Assembly: GCA_002708925.1 (NCBI GenBank)
Contig: PAPN01000053.1
Span: forward strand, 1-64,000
Origin: Paracoccaceae bacterium
GTDB taxonomy: Bacteria > Pseudomonadota > Alphaproteobacteria > Rhodobacterales > Rhodobacteraceae
Reading direction: 5' to 3'
Length of the DNA stretch: 64,000 bases
Below are positions 8,215 to 17,984 of the stretch, piece after piece. The notes under the pieces were generated by a model. The model was not told where the DNA came from. It did no database searches and saw only the letters and a program-made list of their open reading frames with translations. Both the position numbers and the translations under genes were made by a program. The stretch's first letter is position 1; each line of letters opens with the position of its first letter.

Positions 8215-8820
8215 CTAGTTTTGCGGTTGATATACCAGCTTTACCCGGTTTGTGAAAAGCAAATGGGCATCACCTGTCGCAGGGTCAGAGGTAAGGGTCA
8301 TTTTGCCCGCGTCAATAGAGCCCGCCGGGCCGGTGCCCGTAACCCGGCCCTCTGTTTCGGCGGCAATCTCGCGCATGGAGGTGAACAGAGTTTCGGTATG
8401 CAGGTCATACCCGGTCGAGCTGTTGACGCTGACACCGCCAGACAGGCGCGCGGTATCGGCGCTCATGTCCAGCAGCGCGTGATCCGAGGCAAAGGTGATC
8501 TGTGTGCCGCTGGTCAGATCGATCCGCGCGGACAGATGGGTGGCCTGGGCCTTGGTGTCATCCTGGGCGTCTGGCTTGGCGGTTTCGGCAGTAAAGGTGA
8601 TCAGATCGCCGCCCCGCGTGGCGCCTGAAAAATGCGGCTTGTTGACGGTGCCCTCTTTCATCCGTTCTTGCAGATCGACACGCGAATAGGGCAGCGAGGT
8701 CGCCGATTCCTTCCCGCGCGACAGCAGGAACAGCGTGGACAGAATCGCCAGGGCGGTCAGCGGCAGCAGGATTTTCAGCCAGCTCACCAAACGGGTGTAG
8801 AAGGTTTCCTGCCAGATCAT
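8215..8820 (-). CDS. lptC: LPS export protein LptC
   Basis: A 201-residue protein with one N-terminal membrane anchor (WLKILLPLTALAILSTLFLL, about residues 14-33) and a periplasmic OstA-like domain rich in short beta strands. This is the usual LptC architecture. It sits in the inner membrane at the LptB2FG complex and hands lipopolysaccharide to LptA. Its sequence is weakly conserved, as usual for this family, so the call leans on the anchor and the lptC-lptA-lptB order. It lies 42 bases downstream of the RNase D gene. Confidence 0.85.
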   Translation of the reverse strand: MIWQETFYTRLVSWLKILLPLTALAILSTLFLLSRGKESATSLPYSRVDLQERMKEGTVNKPHFSGATRGGDLITFTAETAKPDAQDDTKAQATHLSARIDLTSGTQITFASDHALLDMSADTARLSGGVSVNSSTGYDLHTETLFTSMREIAAETEGRVTGTGPAGSIDAGKMTLTSDPATGDAHLLFTNRVKLVYQPQN

Positions 8821-8862
8821 CGCGCCGTGCCTGTCCTTCGTGTGGGGCCGCTGTTGGCCGGA

Positions 8863-9474
8863 TCAGTGGGCAAAGATATCAATCTCGGGCCAGCCTGCCA
8901 GATCCAGTTTGGCACGCGTCGGCAAGAAGTCAAAACACGCCTGCGCGAACTCGGTGCGGCCTTCGCGTTCCAGCATCCGGTCCAGCTCGGCCTTGAGCTG
9001 ATGCAGGTACAGCACGTCCGAGGCCGCGTAATCCAGCTGCGCTTTGGTCAGTTCGGGCGCGCCCCAGTCGCTGCTTTGCTGCTGTTTGGAAATGTCTGTG
9101 CTTAGCAATTCCTGAAGCAGGTTTTTCAGCCCGTGACGGTCCGTGTAGGTGCGCACCAGTTTACTGGCGATTTTCGTGCAATAAACCGGCGCAGTCAGCG
9201 CGCCAAAGGCATTGTACATGGCCGCAATGTCGAATCGCCCGAAATGGAACAGCTTCAGCACCTCGGGGTTTTCCAGCATGGCGCACAGGTTGGGCGCCTC
9301 GGTCTGGCCCTTTTCGATCTGTACGATGTGGGAATGCCCGTCACCGCCCGACATCTGAATCACGCACAGACGATCACGGTGGGGGTTCAGGCCCATGGTT
9401 TCACAATCAATCGCCACCACCGGACCCATGTCCAGATCGGCGGGAATATCGTTTATATAAAGGTGGTTTGTCAT
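8863..9474 (-). CDS. rnd: Ribonuclease D-like 3'-5' exonuclease (DEDDy)
   Basis: A 203-residue protein containing only the DEDDy nuclease domain. Exo I is VAIDCETMGLNP (D and E), Exo II is FHFGRFDIAAMYN (D), and Exo III is DYAASDVLYLHQL (Y and D). The C-terminal HRDC domain of long RNase D (about 370 residues in Escherichia coli) is absent, as in many short alphaproteobacterial forms. It trims RNA 3' ends, including tRNA precursors. The ATG at 9474 is chosen because a longer frame would run into the tRNA gene 22 bases upstream. It may share a transcript with that tRNA and with lptCAB. Confidence 0.88.
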   Translation of the reverse strand: MTNHLYINDIPADLDMGPVVAIDCETMGLNPHRDRLCVIQMSGGDGHSHIVQIEKGQTEAPNLCAMLENPEVLKLFHFGRFDIAAMYNAFGALTAPVYCTKIASKLVRTYTDRHGLKNLLQELLSTDISKQQQSSDWGAPELTKAQLDYAASDVLYLHQLKAELDRMLEREGRTEFAQACFDFLPTRAKLDLAGWPEIDIFAH

Positions 9475-9496
9475 CTCATTCCCTCTGTGGAGGGAA

Positions 9497-9583
9497 TGGT
9501 GCCCAGGAGAGGACTCGAACCTCCACGTCCATACGGACACTAGCACCTGAAGCTAGCGCGTCTACCAATTCCGCCACCTGGGC
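9497..9583 (-). tRNA. tRNA-Leu, anticodon CAG
   Basis: The 87-base minus-strand sequence folds as a class II tRNA. The acceptor stem GCCCAGG pairs with CCTGGGC, and discriminator A plus an encoded CCA end at 9497-9500. The anticodon stem CTAGC/GCTAG closes loop TTCAGGT (anticodon CAG), and there is a long variable arm (TGTCCGTATGGACG) and a T-arm loop TTCGAGT. The CCA tail is in the DNA. RNase D begins 22 bases downstream in the same direction. Confidence 0.97.
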
Positions 9584-9599
9584 AGGTGTCGTGAGGGGC

Positions 9600-9628
9600 G
9601 ATTTATAGGTGGGGTCCGGTAGTGTCAA
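9600..9628 (-). promoter_or_regulatory. promoter of tRNA-Leu
   Basis: On the minus strand TTGACA (9623-9628) is followed by TATAAATC; TATAAA is 15 bases and TAAATC 17 bases downstream. Transcription would start about 10 bases before the mature tRNA end at 9583. A near-consensus promoter is typical of stable RNA genes. It could also serve RNase D by readthrough. Confidence 0.6.
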
Positions 9629-9725
9629 CGAGGTTTTTCAACTTTTTTCTGCGACGGCATATCTTCTTGTGGAAAACCCCCTTGGGCGGTAGGAACAGAG
9701 AAGGATTTTCAAGCCGGAGCTACTC

Positions 9726-10703
9726 ATGTCGAAACTCGTGACCATCTATGGCGGCGCAGGGTTCGTCGGCCGCTACATTGCTCGGCGTCTGGCCAAGGAT
9801 GGCTGGCGCGTCCGTGTGGCCGTGCGTCACCCGAACGAAGCCATGCATGTCAAACCTTATGGCGTTCCCGGTCAGGTCGAGCCCGTTTTGTGTAACGTGC
9901 GTGACGATGCCAGCGTAGCTGCCGTTATGAACGGGGCCGATGCGGTGGTGAACTGCGTGGGCATCATGCATCAGCTGGGCAAGAACACCTTTGACGCCGT
10001 TCAGGCCGCAGGCGCAGGCCGCATTGCCAAGATCGCAGCCCAGCAGGGCGTTCAGAACATGGTGCATATCTCGGCCATTGGCGCCGATGCCGAGTCCGAG
10101 AGCGAATATCAGCAGACCAAAGCCGCAGGCGAGGCCGCCGTTCTGGCGCATATGCCGAACGCCGTGATCCTGCGCCCCTCGGTGATTTTTGGGCCCGAGG
10201 ATCAGTTCTTTAACCGCTTTGCCGCGATGATGGGCCCGGTGATCCCTCTGGTTGGGGCGGATGTGAAGTTCCAGCCGGTCTATGTGGATGACGTGGCTCA
10301 GGCCGCTGTTCTGGGTGTCGAGGGTAAGGCCCCCGCCGGCATCTATGAACTGGGCGGCCCCGAGGTGCAGACTTTCCGTGCGCTGATCCAAGAGATGCTG
10401 GGCGTGATCCGCCGCCGCAAGCTGATCGTGAACCTGCCTTACTTTGTTGGTTCGCTGATGGCGTTCGGCTTTGACCTGACGCAGAAACTGACGGGCGGTC
10501 TGTTCAAATCCGCGCTGACCCGTGATCAGGTGAAGGCGCTGAAATCCGACAATATCGTCAGCGCCGATGCCAAGGGCTTTGCCGATCTGGGCATCAAGCC
10601 CGTCGCACCCGAGGCCGTCCTGCCCGATTACCTGTGGCGTTTCCGCCCGTCGGGCCAATACGCTGCGATCAAGGAATCGGCCAAGAACCTGCGCGTCAAC
10701 TAA
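9726..10703 (+). CDS. NDUFA9-like NAD(P)-binding protein (atypical short-chain dehydrogenase, complex I accessory family)
   Basis: A 325-residue Rossmann protein. The dinucleotide-binding loop is GGAGFVG at residues 9-15 and a YxxxK pair is present (Y128, K132). The patterns [19 protein letters not shown] and [17 protein letters not shown] are those of the NDUFA9 / 39-kDa complex I subunit group, which alphaproteobacteria share with mitochondria. It may bind NADPH at complex I in the cytoplasmic membrane or act as a free dehydrogenase; sequence cannot decide. It stands alone, divergent from tRNA-Leu, and ends at a terminator it shares with uppP. Confidence 0.8.
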   Translation: MSKLVTIYGGAGFVGRYIARRLAKDGWRVRVAVRHPNEAMHVKPYGVPGQVEPVLCNVRDDASVAAVMNGADAVVNCVGIMHQLGKNTFDAVQAAGAGRIAKIAAQQGVQNMVHISAIGADAESESEYQQTKAAGEAAVLAHMPNAVILRPSVIFGPEDQFFNRFAAMMGPVIPLVGADVKFQPVYVDDVAQAAVLGVEGKAPAGIYELGGPEVQTFRALIQEMLGVIRRRKLIVNLPYFVGSLMAFGFDLTQKLTGGLFKSALTRDQVKALKSDNIVSADAKGFADLGIKPVAPEAVLPDYLWRFRPSGQYAAIKESAKNLRVN

Positions 10704-10723
10704 GACAACCGGATTGGATTTTC

Positions 10724-10753
10724 AAAAGGGCGTGCCGCGTGGCGCGCCCTTTT
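10724..10753. terminator. bidirectional terminator between the NDUFA9-like gene and uppP
   Basis: AAAAGGGCGTGCC pairs with GGCGCGCCCTTTT around a GCGT loop, with one G-T pair. The A and T runs on the two sides let it work in both directions. It lies between convergent genes, and the uppP stop codon (10752-10754) overlaps its edge. Confidence 0.8.
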
Positions 10754-11555
10754 ACTTATAAGCAATGGTCAGCAGGACGATCCCCAGGATCACGCGATAG
10801 ATGACATAGGGCGTGAAACTGACCGAGCGCAGCAATCGCATCATCAGGCTCAGTGCCAAAAGAGCCGCGACAAAAGCAAACCCAGCGGCAATCGCTCCGT
10901 CCAGGGCCAGGGCGGTGTTGGCCTCGGCGATCACCTCGGCGGACAGTAGCGCCCCACTGGCGAAAATCGTGGGGATGGACATCAACATCGCCAGCTTGGC
11001 CGCATCATGCCGCGCATAGCCCAGCTGCCGCGCCGCAGTAATCGTGATCCCGGACCGAGACGTTCCGGGGATCAGCGCCACCGCCTGCCACACGCCCATG
11101 ATCAGCGCGTCGCGCAGGGACCAGTCGCCCTCGGTTTTGGTGGTCGCGCCCTTCTGGTCCACCCAATACAGCACCAGCCCGAACAGCAGCATCGTCCAGC
11201 CGATTACCTCGATTCCGCGCATTCTGTCGTCCAGGCCGGTCAGTTTCAGGGCCAGTCCAAACAGGATCACCGGAATGGTTGCGATCATCAGCAAAAAGGC
11301 CAGCCTGGCGCCGGGCGTGTCAATGCGTCCGGTCAGCATTCGCGGGATGCCCGCCAGCCCCACACGCACATCCGCCCAGAAATACAGGACAACAGCAGCC
11401 AGAGTGCCGACATGCACAGCCACATCAATAACCTGGCCCTGGTCCTCCATCCCGGTCAGATTCGGCAGCAGAATCAGGTGCCCCGAGGAAGAAACGGGTA
11501 GGAACTCGGTAATGCCCTGAATTATCGCGATGATCAGCAAATGAAAGAGTGTCAT
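10752..11555 (-). CDS. uppP: Undecaprenyl-diphosphatase UppP (BacA)
   Basis: A 267-residue polytopic membrane protein (about seven to eight hydrophobic segments). It carries both conserved catalytic regions of the UppP family: QGITEFLPVSSSGHLIL at residues 13-29, including the glutamate-rich motif, and the PGTSRSGITI block. It removes one phosphate from undecaprenyl diphosphate, recycling the lipid carrier for peptidoglycan and surface glycans, and it gives bacitracin tolerance. It is a single gene, convergent with the NDUFA9-like gene and divergent from gltD. Confidence 0.96.
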   Translation of the reverse strand: MTLFHLLIIAIIQGITEFLPVSSSGHLILLPNLTGMEDQGQVIDVAVHVGTLAAVVLYFWADVRVGLAGIPRMLTGRIDTPGARLAFLLMIATIPVILFGLALKLTGLDDRMRGIEVIGWTMLLFGLVLYWVDQKGATTKTEGDWSLRDALIMGVWQAVALIPGTSRSGITITAARQLGYARHDAAKLAMLMSIPTIFASGALLSAEVIAEANTALALDGAIAAGFAFVAALLALSLMMRLLRSVSFTPYVIYRVILGIVLLTIAYK

Positions 11556-11779
11556 GATTTGTTACGCTACGCCTTTGGATGGCTTTTTATAACCGTTTGA
11601 AAATATTCATAAAGAATTCATTTAGTACCGATTCGGTCATAAATTGGCGCTGATCTCCGGTAAAAAGTTCGCAGGGTCAGAAAGAAATCTCAATATAGGT
11701 CAGTACATGTGACTTTTATTTCCCGGCCAGCTGAATTAAAGAAGTCCGACCGAGTTACATCTAGCAGAAAGGCAGCGCC
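11556..11779. promoter_or_regulatory. divergent intergenic region uppP / gltD
   Basis: This 224-base region is clearly more AT-rich than its flanks, particularly 11585-11645. It must hold the promoters of uppP (minus) and of gltD-gltB (plus). I see no perfect consensus promoter, no tRNA and no open frame worth calling. Confidence 0.4.
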
Positions 11780-13213
11780 GTGGCTAAGCAACCGATGCTG
11801 AAATTCGTAAACATTTCGCGTGACATGCCGTCCAAGCGGGACGCAGATCAGCGGAACAAGGATTTCAATGAAATCTACGCCGAATATGCTGATGAAAAGG
11901 CCAAAGAGCAGGCCAGCCGTTGCAGCCAATGTGGCGTGCCTTATTGCCAGGCGCATTGTCCGCTGCACAACAATATCCCCGACTGGCTGCGCATGACCGC
12001 GATGGGCCGTCTGGAGGAAGCTTATAACATCAGCCAGGCCACCAACACTTTTCCGGAAATCTGTGGCCGCATCTGCCCGCAGGACCGTCTGTGCGAGGGC
12101 AACTGCGTGATCGAACAGTCGGGCCACGGCACCGTGACCATTGGCTCGGTCGAGAAATACATCACCGATACCGCCTGGGAAAACGGCTGGGTGCAGCCGA
12201 TTGCTCCGACGGTCGAGCGTGATCAGTCGGTTGGTATCATCGGTGCGGGCCCCGGCGGTCTGGCCGCGGCGGATATGCTGCGCCGCGCCGGTGTGCAGGT
12301 CACTGTTTATGACCGTTATGACCGTGCGGGGGGGCTGCTGACCTATGGTATCCCCGGTTTCAAGCTGGAAAAAGACGTGGTGATGCGCCGTATCGAGCAG
12401 CTGGAGAAATCCGGCGTCGAGTTTGTGATGAACTGCAATGTCGGCGAAGACCTGTCCTTTGATGCGATCCGCGGCAAGCACGACTCGGTCATCATCGCGA
12501 CCGGCGTTTACAAGACCCGCGACCTGGAGGGCCCCGGCTCGGGTGCCGATGGGATCGTGCGGGCGATTGATTACCTGACCGTGTCCAACAAGCTGTCCTT
12601 TGGCGACACTGTGGAAGAATACGAAGACGGTACCCTGAACGCTGCCGGCAAGAAGGTCGTCGTGATCGGCGGCGGTGATACCGCGATGGACTGTGTGCGC
12701 ACCGCGATCCGTCAGGGCGCCGAAAGCGTGAAATGTCTGTACCGCCGTGACCGCGCCAACATGCCCGGCAGCCAGCGCGAAGTGCAGAACGCCGAAGAAG
12801 AAGGCGTGGAATTCGTCTGGCTGGCCGCGCCCAAGGGCTTTGCCGGTGATCCTGTCAGCGGCGTGATGGTGCAGAAAATGCGTCTGGGTGCCCCCGATGC
12901 GTCCGGCCGTCAGTCGCCCGAAGTGATCGAAGGTGCCGATTATGTCGAAGACGCCGATCTGGTGATCAAGGCACTGGGCTTCGAGCCCGAGGATCTGCCG
13001 AAACTCTGGGGTGTGGACGGTCTGGAAGTGACCCGTTGGGGCACCGTGAAAGCCGATTTCAAGACCGGCAAAACCAGCCTGGATGGCGTTTACGCGGTGG
13101 GCGACATCGTGCGCGGTGCATCGCTGGTGGTCTGGGCAATCAAGGATGGCCGCGACTGCGCCGATGCGGTTCTGGACTATCTGAACGACGCCAAGGCCGT
13201 CGCCGCTGAATGA
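11780..13213 (+). CDS. gltD: Glutamate synthase (NADPH) small subunit
   Basis: A 477-residue protein. The N-terminal cysteine cluster (C48, C51, C56, C60 in CSQCGVPYCQAHCPL, then C95, C99, C105, C109) binds the [4Fe-4S] centres. An FAD fold begins with VGIIGAGPGGLAA near residue 152, and the NADPH fold carries VVVIGGGDTAMDC. It takes electrons from NADPH and passes them to GltB. The start is a GTG at 11780 (protein MAKQPMLKFV), placed by family alignment; AGAAAGG lies about 7 bases upstream. Usual length is about 470-480 residues. It lies upstream of gltB, the reverse of the gltB-gltD order common in enterobacteria. Confidence 0.95.
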   Translation: MAKQPMLKFVNISRDMPSKRDADQRNKDFNEIYAEYADEKAKEQASRCSQCGVPYCQAHCPLHNNIPDWLRMTAMGRLEEAYNISQATNTFPEICGRICPQDRLCEGNCVIEQSGHGTVTIGSVEKYITDTAWENGWVQPIAPTVERDQSVGIIGAGPGGLAAADMLRRAGVQVTVYDRYDRAGGLLTYGIPGFKLEKDVVMRRIEQLEKSGVEFVMNCNVGEDLSFDAIRGKHDSVIIATGVYKTRDLEGPGSGADGIVRAIDYLTVSNKLSFGDTVEEYEDGTLNAAGKKVVVIGGGDTAMDCVRTAIRQGAESVKCLYRRDRANMPGSQREVQNAEEEGVEFVWLAAPKGFAGDPVSGVMVQKMRLGAPDASGRQSPEVIEGADYVEDADLVIKALGFEPEDLPKLWGVDGLEVTRWGTVKADFKTGKTSLDGVYAVGDIVRGASLVVWAIKDGRDCADAVLDYLNDAKAVAAE

Positions 13214-13334
13214 GTTCCGGCCCGCTCGGGCCCTTAGAAAATTACCCCAGCCCAAGCAGCAAACGGGCAAGGATACGATCTGATGAACGGACCCGCGATG
13301 CGAGGCGTATCAGATCCGCGAGAAGGAGACGACA

Positions 13335-16300
13335 ATGACTGTCTACGATGAAAACTGGGTGGCAAACGAAGAAGCCAAGCGTCAGTACATGGCCGAAAAC
13401 GGCCTCTATTCGCACGAAGAAGAGCATTCCTCGTGTGGGGTTGGCCTGGTGGTCAGCCTGAATGGCAAACCCAGCCGTCAGGTTGTCGAAAGCGGGATCA
13501 CCGCGCTCAAGGCAATCTGGCACCGCGGTGCTGTGGACGCTGACGGCAAGACCGGCGATGGCGCGGGTATCCACGTGCAAATCCCTGTGCCCTTCTTCTA
13601 TGACCAGATCAAACGCACCGGCCATGTGCCCGACCCCAACAGCCTGATGGCTGTGGGTCAGGTGTTCCTGCCGCGCACGGATTTTGGCGCTCAGGAAAAA
13701 TGCCGGACGATCGTCGAAACCGAAGTGCTGCGCATGGGGCACAAGATTTATGGCTGGCGTCACGTCCCCGTTGATGTGTCCTGCCTGGGTGAAAAAGCCA
13801 ACGCAACCCGTCCCGAGATCGAACAGATCCTGATTTCGAACGGCAAAGACATCGACGAAGAAGCGTTCGAGCGCGAGCTGTACGTCATCCGTCGCCGCAT
13901 CGAAAAAGCCGCCGCCGCTGCCGGTGTCGGTCAGCTGTATATCTGTTCGCTGTCCTGCCGCTCGATTATCTACAAGGGCATGATGCTGGCCGAGCAAGTC
14001 GCTGAATTCTACCCTGACCTGCTGGACGACCGTTTCGAATCCGCCTTTGCGATCTACCACCAGCGTTATTCCACCAACACCTTCCCGCAGTGGTGGCTGG
14101 CGCAGCCGTTCCGCATGTTGGCCCATAACGGTGAGATCAACACGCTGAAGGGCAACGTCAACTGGATGAAGTCGCACGAGATCCGCATGGCCTCGGGTGC
14201 GTTCGGCGATCTGGCCGAAGACATCAAGCCGATCATCCCGTCGGGCTCGTCCGACTCGGCTGCGCTGGATGCGGTGTTCGAGGTTCTGGTCCGTGCCGGC
14301 CGCAACGCGCCCATGGCGAAAACCATGCTGGTGCCGGAAAGCTGGTCCAAGCAAGCGGTCGAGCTGCCCCAGGCATGGCGCGACATGTATTCCTACTGCA
14401 ACTCGGTGATGGAGCCCTGGGACGGCCCCGCCGCCCTGGCCATGACCGATGGCCGCTGGGTATGCGGCGGTCTGGACCGTAACGGCCTTCGCCCGATGCG
14501 GTACGTCGTGACGGGCGATGGCCTGCTGATCGCCGGGTCCGAGGTGGGCATGGTCCCGACCAACGAATCCACCGTTGTGGAAAAAGGCGCCCTGGGGCCG
14601 GGTCAGCTGCTGGCCGTCGATATGGCCGAGGGCAAGTTGTACCACGACGAAGAGATCAAGAACAAACTGGCCGCCAGCCAGCCGTTCGGCGAATGGGTCG
14701 GTAAGATCAACGATCTGGATACGGCCCTGTCTGGCCTGACCGAGAAGCCTCTCTTTAGCGGTGCCGACTTGCGCCGCCGCCAGATCGCGGCGGGCTATAC
14801 CATTGAAGAACTGGAACAAATCCTGGCTCCGATGGCCGAGGACGGCAAAGAAGCGCTGGCCTCGATGGGGGATGACACCCCGTCGGCGGTTCTGTCGAAT
14901 AAATACCGCCCGCTCAGCCACTTCTTCCGTCAGAACTTCAGCCAGGTGACCAACCCGCCGATCGACTCGTTGCGTGAATACCGCGTGATGAGCCTGAAAA
15001 CGCGGTTCGGTAATCTGAAAAACGTGCTGGACGAAAGCAGCGCCCAGACCGAAATTCTGGTGCTGGAAAGCCCCTTTGTGGGCAACGCTCAGTTTGACGA
15101 GCTGACCCGTCAGTTCAACGCCGATCTGGTGACCATCGACTGTACCTTCCCGGCTGGCGCCGACGAAGAAGCGCTGCATGTCGGCCTGGAGCGCATCCGC
15201 GCCGAGGCCGAGGACGCCGTGCGCTCGGGGGCTGGTCATATCGTTCTGACCGACGAACATCAGGGGCAGGATAAGGTCGGGATGCCGATGATTCTGGCCA
15301 CCAGCGCGGTGCATTCGCATCTGACGCGCAAGGGGCTGCGGACCTTCTGCTCGCTGAATGTGCGCTCGGCGGAATGTATCGACCCGCATTATTTTGCCGT
15401 GCTGATCGGCTGCGGGGCGACCGTGGTGAACGCCTATCTGGCCGAGGACAGCCTGGCTGAACGCATCGAGCGCGGCCTGCTGGATGGCACGCTGACGGAA
15501 AACGTGCGCCGGTATCGGAACTCGATTGATCAGGGTCTGCTGAAGATCATGGCGAAGATGGGGATTTCGGTGATCTCGTCCTATCGCGGTGGCCTGAACT
15601 TCGAAGCCGTGGGCCTGTCGCGCGCCATGTGCGCCGAATATTTCCCCGGTATGACCAGCCGGATTTCGGGGATCGGTGTCCACGGGATTCAGAAAAAAGT
15701 GGAAGAGGTCCACGCCCAGGGGTTCCTTGGCGGGCGCGATGTGCTGCCCATCGGGGGCTTCTACAAGGCGCGGAAATCGGGTGAAACTCACGCGTGGGAA
15801 GCTCAATCCATGCACCTGATGCAGCAGGCCTGCAACCGTGCCTCGTTCGAGCTGTGGAAACAGTACTCGGCCAAGATGCAGTCCATGCCGCCGATCCACC
15901 TGCGTGACCTGCTGGCGATCAAACCGCTGGGCAACCCGGTGCCGATCGAAGAGGTCGAAAGCATCACCGCAATCCGCAAGCGTTTCGTGACCCCCGGCAT
16001 GTCGCTGGGCGCGCTCAGCCCGGAATCGCACCGGACCTTGTCCATCGCGATGAACCGCATCGGCGCCAAATCGGATTCGGGTGAAGGCGGCGAAAGCCCC
16101 GATGATTTCACCCCCGAACCCAATGGCGATAACGCCAGCGCGAAGATCAAGCAGGTGGCCTCGGGCCGTTTCGGTGTGACCGCCGAATACCTGCTGCATT
16201 GCGAAGAGCTGGAGATCAAAGTCGCCCAGGGTGCGAAACCCGGCGAGGGCGGCCAGCTGCCCGGCATGAAGGTCACTGACCTGATCGCGAAACTGCGTCA

Positions 16301-17873
16301 CTCGACAAAGGGTGTGACGCTGATCTCGCCGCCGCCGCACCACGATATCTACTCGATCGAGGATCTGGCGCAGCTGATCTATGACCTGAAACAGATCAAC
16401 CCGCGCTGTAAGGTGACGGTGAAACTGGTGGCGTCCTCGGGCGTTGGCACGATTGCTGCCGGTGTGGCCAAGGCCGAGGCAGACATCATCCTGATCTCGG
16501 GCCATAACGGCGGGACGGGGGCGTCGCCCGCGACCTCGATCAAATTCGCGGGTCTGCCCTGGGAAATGGGCCTGACCGAGGCGCATCAGGTTCTGGCGAT
16601 GAACAACCTGCGCAGCCGTGTGACTCTGCGGACCGATGGTGGCCTGCGCACCGGGCGTGACATCGTGATGGCCGCCATGATGGGTGCCGAGGAATACGGC
16701 ATCGGCACCGCCGCGCTGATCGCGATGGGCTGTATCATGGTGCGCCAGTGCCAGTCCAACACCTGCCCCGTCGGCGTGTGTACCCAGGACGAGGAACTGC
16801 GGGCCAAGTTCACCGGCAATGCGGATAAGGTGGTGAATCTGATCACCTTCTACGCGCAGGAAGTGCGCGAGATTCTGGCCTCGATCGGGGCGCGCAGCCT
16901 GGACGAGGTGATCGGCCGTGCCGATCTGCTCAGCCAGGTCAGCCGCGGTAACGCCCACCTGGACGATCTGGATCTGAACCCGCTGCTGCTGACCGTGGAT
17001 GGCGCCAAGGACATCGTTTACGACCGCTACAAAGATCGCAACGCTGTGCCCGATACGCTGGACGCGGAAATCGTGCGCGATGCGCATCGCTTCCTAGAAG
17101 ATGGCGAGAAAATGCAGCTGTCCTATGCCGTGCAGAACACGCACCGCACCGTGGGCACGCGTACCTCCAGCCATATCGTGCAGAACTTCGGGATGCGCAA
17201 CGCGCTGCAACCGGATCATCTGACGGTGAAACTGACGGGCTCGGCCGGGCAGTCGCTGGGGGCTTTTGCCGCCCCCGGTCTGAAGATCGAAGTGTCTGGT
17301 GACGCCAACGACTATGTCGGCAAGGGCCTGTCGGGCGGTACTGTCGTGGTGCGTCCGCCGATGCACTCGCCGCTGGTGGCCAGCGATAACACGATCATCG
17401 GCAACACGGTTCTGTATGGCGCGACCGATGGTTACCTGTTTGCCGCCGGCCGCGCGGGCGAGCGTTTCGCCGTCCGCAACTCGGGTGCGAAGGTGGTGAT
17501 CGAGGGCTGTGGCTCCAACGGTTGTGAATACATGACCGGCGGGATTGCGGTGATCCTGGGCTCTATCGGGGCGAACTTCGGGGCGGGTATGACGGGCGGT
17601 ATGGCCTATCTGTATGATCCGAACGGTGATGCCGCCGACATGATGAACATGGAAACGCTGGTAACCTGCCCCGTGACCGTGGACCATTGGGAGGCCGAGC
17701 TGAAAGGCCTGATCGAACGCCATGTTGCCGAAACCGGCAGCCGCAAGGCCGCAGATATTTTGCAGCATTGGGACATGGAAAAGGGCAACTTCATGCAGGT
17801 GTGCCCCAAAGAGATGCTGGTGCATATCCCGCACCCGCTGAGCCTGGAGGATACGGCGGTTCCGGCCGAGTAA
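13335..17873 (+). CDS. gltB: Glutamate synthase large subunit
   Basis: A 1512-residue protein of standard length. The N-terminal Ntn-type glutaminase domain starts at Cys34 (HSSCGVGLV) after a 33-residue propeptide that must be cleaved. The central and FMN-binding synthase domains follow, with the [3Fe-4S] cysteines C1133, C1139 and C1144, then the C-terminal beta-helix domain with repeated glycine-rich strands (GGTVVV, GANFGAG). With GltD it makes two glutamates from glutamine and 2-oxoglutarate, the main low-ammonium assimilation route. AGAAGGAGA just upstream supports the ATG at 13335. The 121-base gap after gltD holds no gene. It ends at a strong terminator. Confidence 0.97.
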   Translation: MTVYDENWVANEEAKRQYMAENGLYSHEEEHSSCGVGLVVSLNGKPSRQVVESGITALKAIWHRGAVDADGKTGDGAGIHVQIPVPFFYDQIKRTGHVPDPNSLMAVGQVFLPRTDFGAQEKCRTIVETEVLRMGHKIYGWRHVPVDVSCLGEKANATRPEIEQILISNGKDIDEEAFERELYVIRRRIEKAAAAAGVGQLYICSLSCRSIIYKGMMLAEQVAEFYPDLLDDRFESAFAIYHQRYSTNTFPQWWLAQPFRMLAHNGEINTLKGNVNWMKSHEIRMASGAFGDLAEDIKPIIPSGSSDSAALDAVFEVLVRAGRNAPMAKTMLVPESWSKQAVELPQAWRDMYSYCNSVMEPWDGPAALAMTDGRWVCGGLDRNGLRPMRYVVTGDGLLIAGSEVGMVPTNESTVVEKGALGPGQLLAVDMAEGKLYHDEEIKNKLAASQPFGEWVGKINDLDTALSGLTEKPLFSGADLRRRQIAAGYTIEELEQILAPMAEDGKEALASMGDDTPSAVLSNKYRPLSHFFRQNFSQVTNPPIDSLREYRVMSLKTRFGNLKNVLDESSAQTEILVLESPFVGNAQFDELTRQFNADLVTIDCTFPAGADEEALHVGLERIRAEAEDAVRSGAGHIVLTDEHQGQDKVGMPMILATSAVHSHLTRKGLRTFCSLNVRSAECIDPHYFAVLIGCGATVVNAYLAEDSLAERIERGLLDGTLTENVRRYRNSIDQGLLKIMAKMGISVISSYRGGLNFEAVGLSRAMCAEYFPGMTSRISGIGVHGIQKKVEEVHAQGFLGGRDVLPIGGFYKARKSGETHAWEAQSMHLMQQACNRASFELWKQYSAKMQSMPPIHLRDLLAIKPLGNPVPIEEVESITAIRKRFVTPGMSLGALSPESHRTLSIAMNRIGAKSDSGEGGESPDDFTPEPNGDNASAKIKQVASGRFGVTAEYLLHCEELEIKVAQGAKPGEGGQLPGMKVTDLIAKLRHSTKGVTLISPPPHHDIYSIEDLAQLIYDLKQINPRCKVTVKLVASSGVGTIAAGVAKAEADIILISGHNGGTGASPATSIKFAGLPWEMGLTEAHQVLAMNNLRSRVTLRTDGGLRTGRDIVMAAMMGAEEYGIGTAALIAMGCIMVRQCQSNTCPVGVCTQDEELRAKFTGNADKVVNLITFYAQEVREILASIGARSLDEVIGRADLLSQVSRGNAHLDDLDLNPLLLTVDGAKDIVYDRYKDRNAVPDTLDAEIVRDAHRFLEDGEKMQLSYAVQNTHRTVGTRTSSHIVQNFGMRNALQPDHLTVKLTGSAGQSLGAFAAPGLKIEVSGDANDYVGKGLSGGTVVVRPPMHSPLVASDNTIIGNTVLYGATDGYLFAAGRAGERFAVRNSGAKVVIEGCGSNGCEYMTGGIAVILGSIGANFGAGMTGGMAYLYDPNGDAADMMNMETLVTCPVTVDHWEAELKGLIERHVAETGSRKAADILQHWDMEKGNFMQVCPKEMLVHIPHPLSLEDTAVPAE

Positions 17874-17894
17874 CCCCCCGGTTGATCTTCGTGG

Positions 17895-17920
17895 AAAGGC
17901 GTCCTTCGGGGCGCCTTTTT
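17895..17920 (+). terminator. Rho-independent terminator of gltDB
   Basis: AAGGCGTCC pairs with GGGCGCCTT around a TTCG tetraloop, followed by a run of five T (17916-17920). It stands 22 bases after the gltB stop. Confidence 0.9.
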
Positions 17921-17984
17921 GCTTTTCGGGGTGATGTGGCGCGAATCCCTTTTCAGCACGGCGCCCGCCGCCTATAGCTGGGCC

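Noticed and set aside
9474-9546. A longer RNase D reading frame starting at 9546
   Set aside because: It would read through the mature tRNA-Leu gene; the ATG at 9474 gives the family N-terminus.
13242-17087. A minus-strand open frame of 1281 codons across gltB
   Set aside because: It is the antisense of a strongly conserved gene; GC-rich codon bias removes stops from the opposite strand. The protein is rich in His/Arg/Gln with no recognisable domain.
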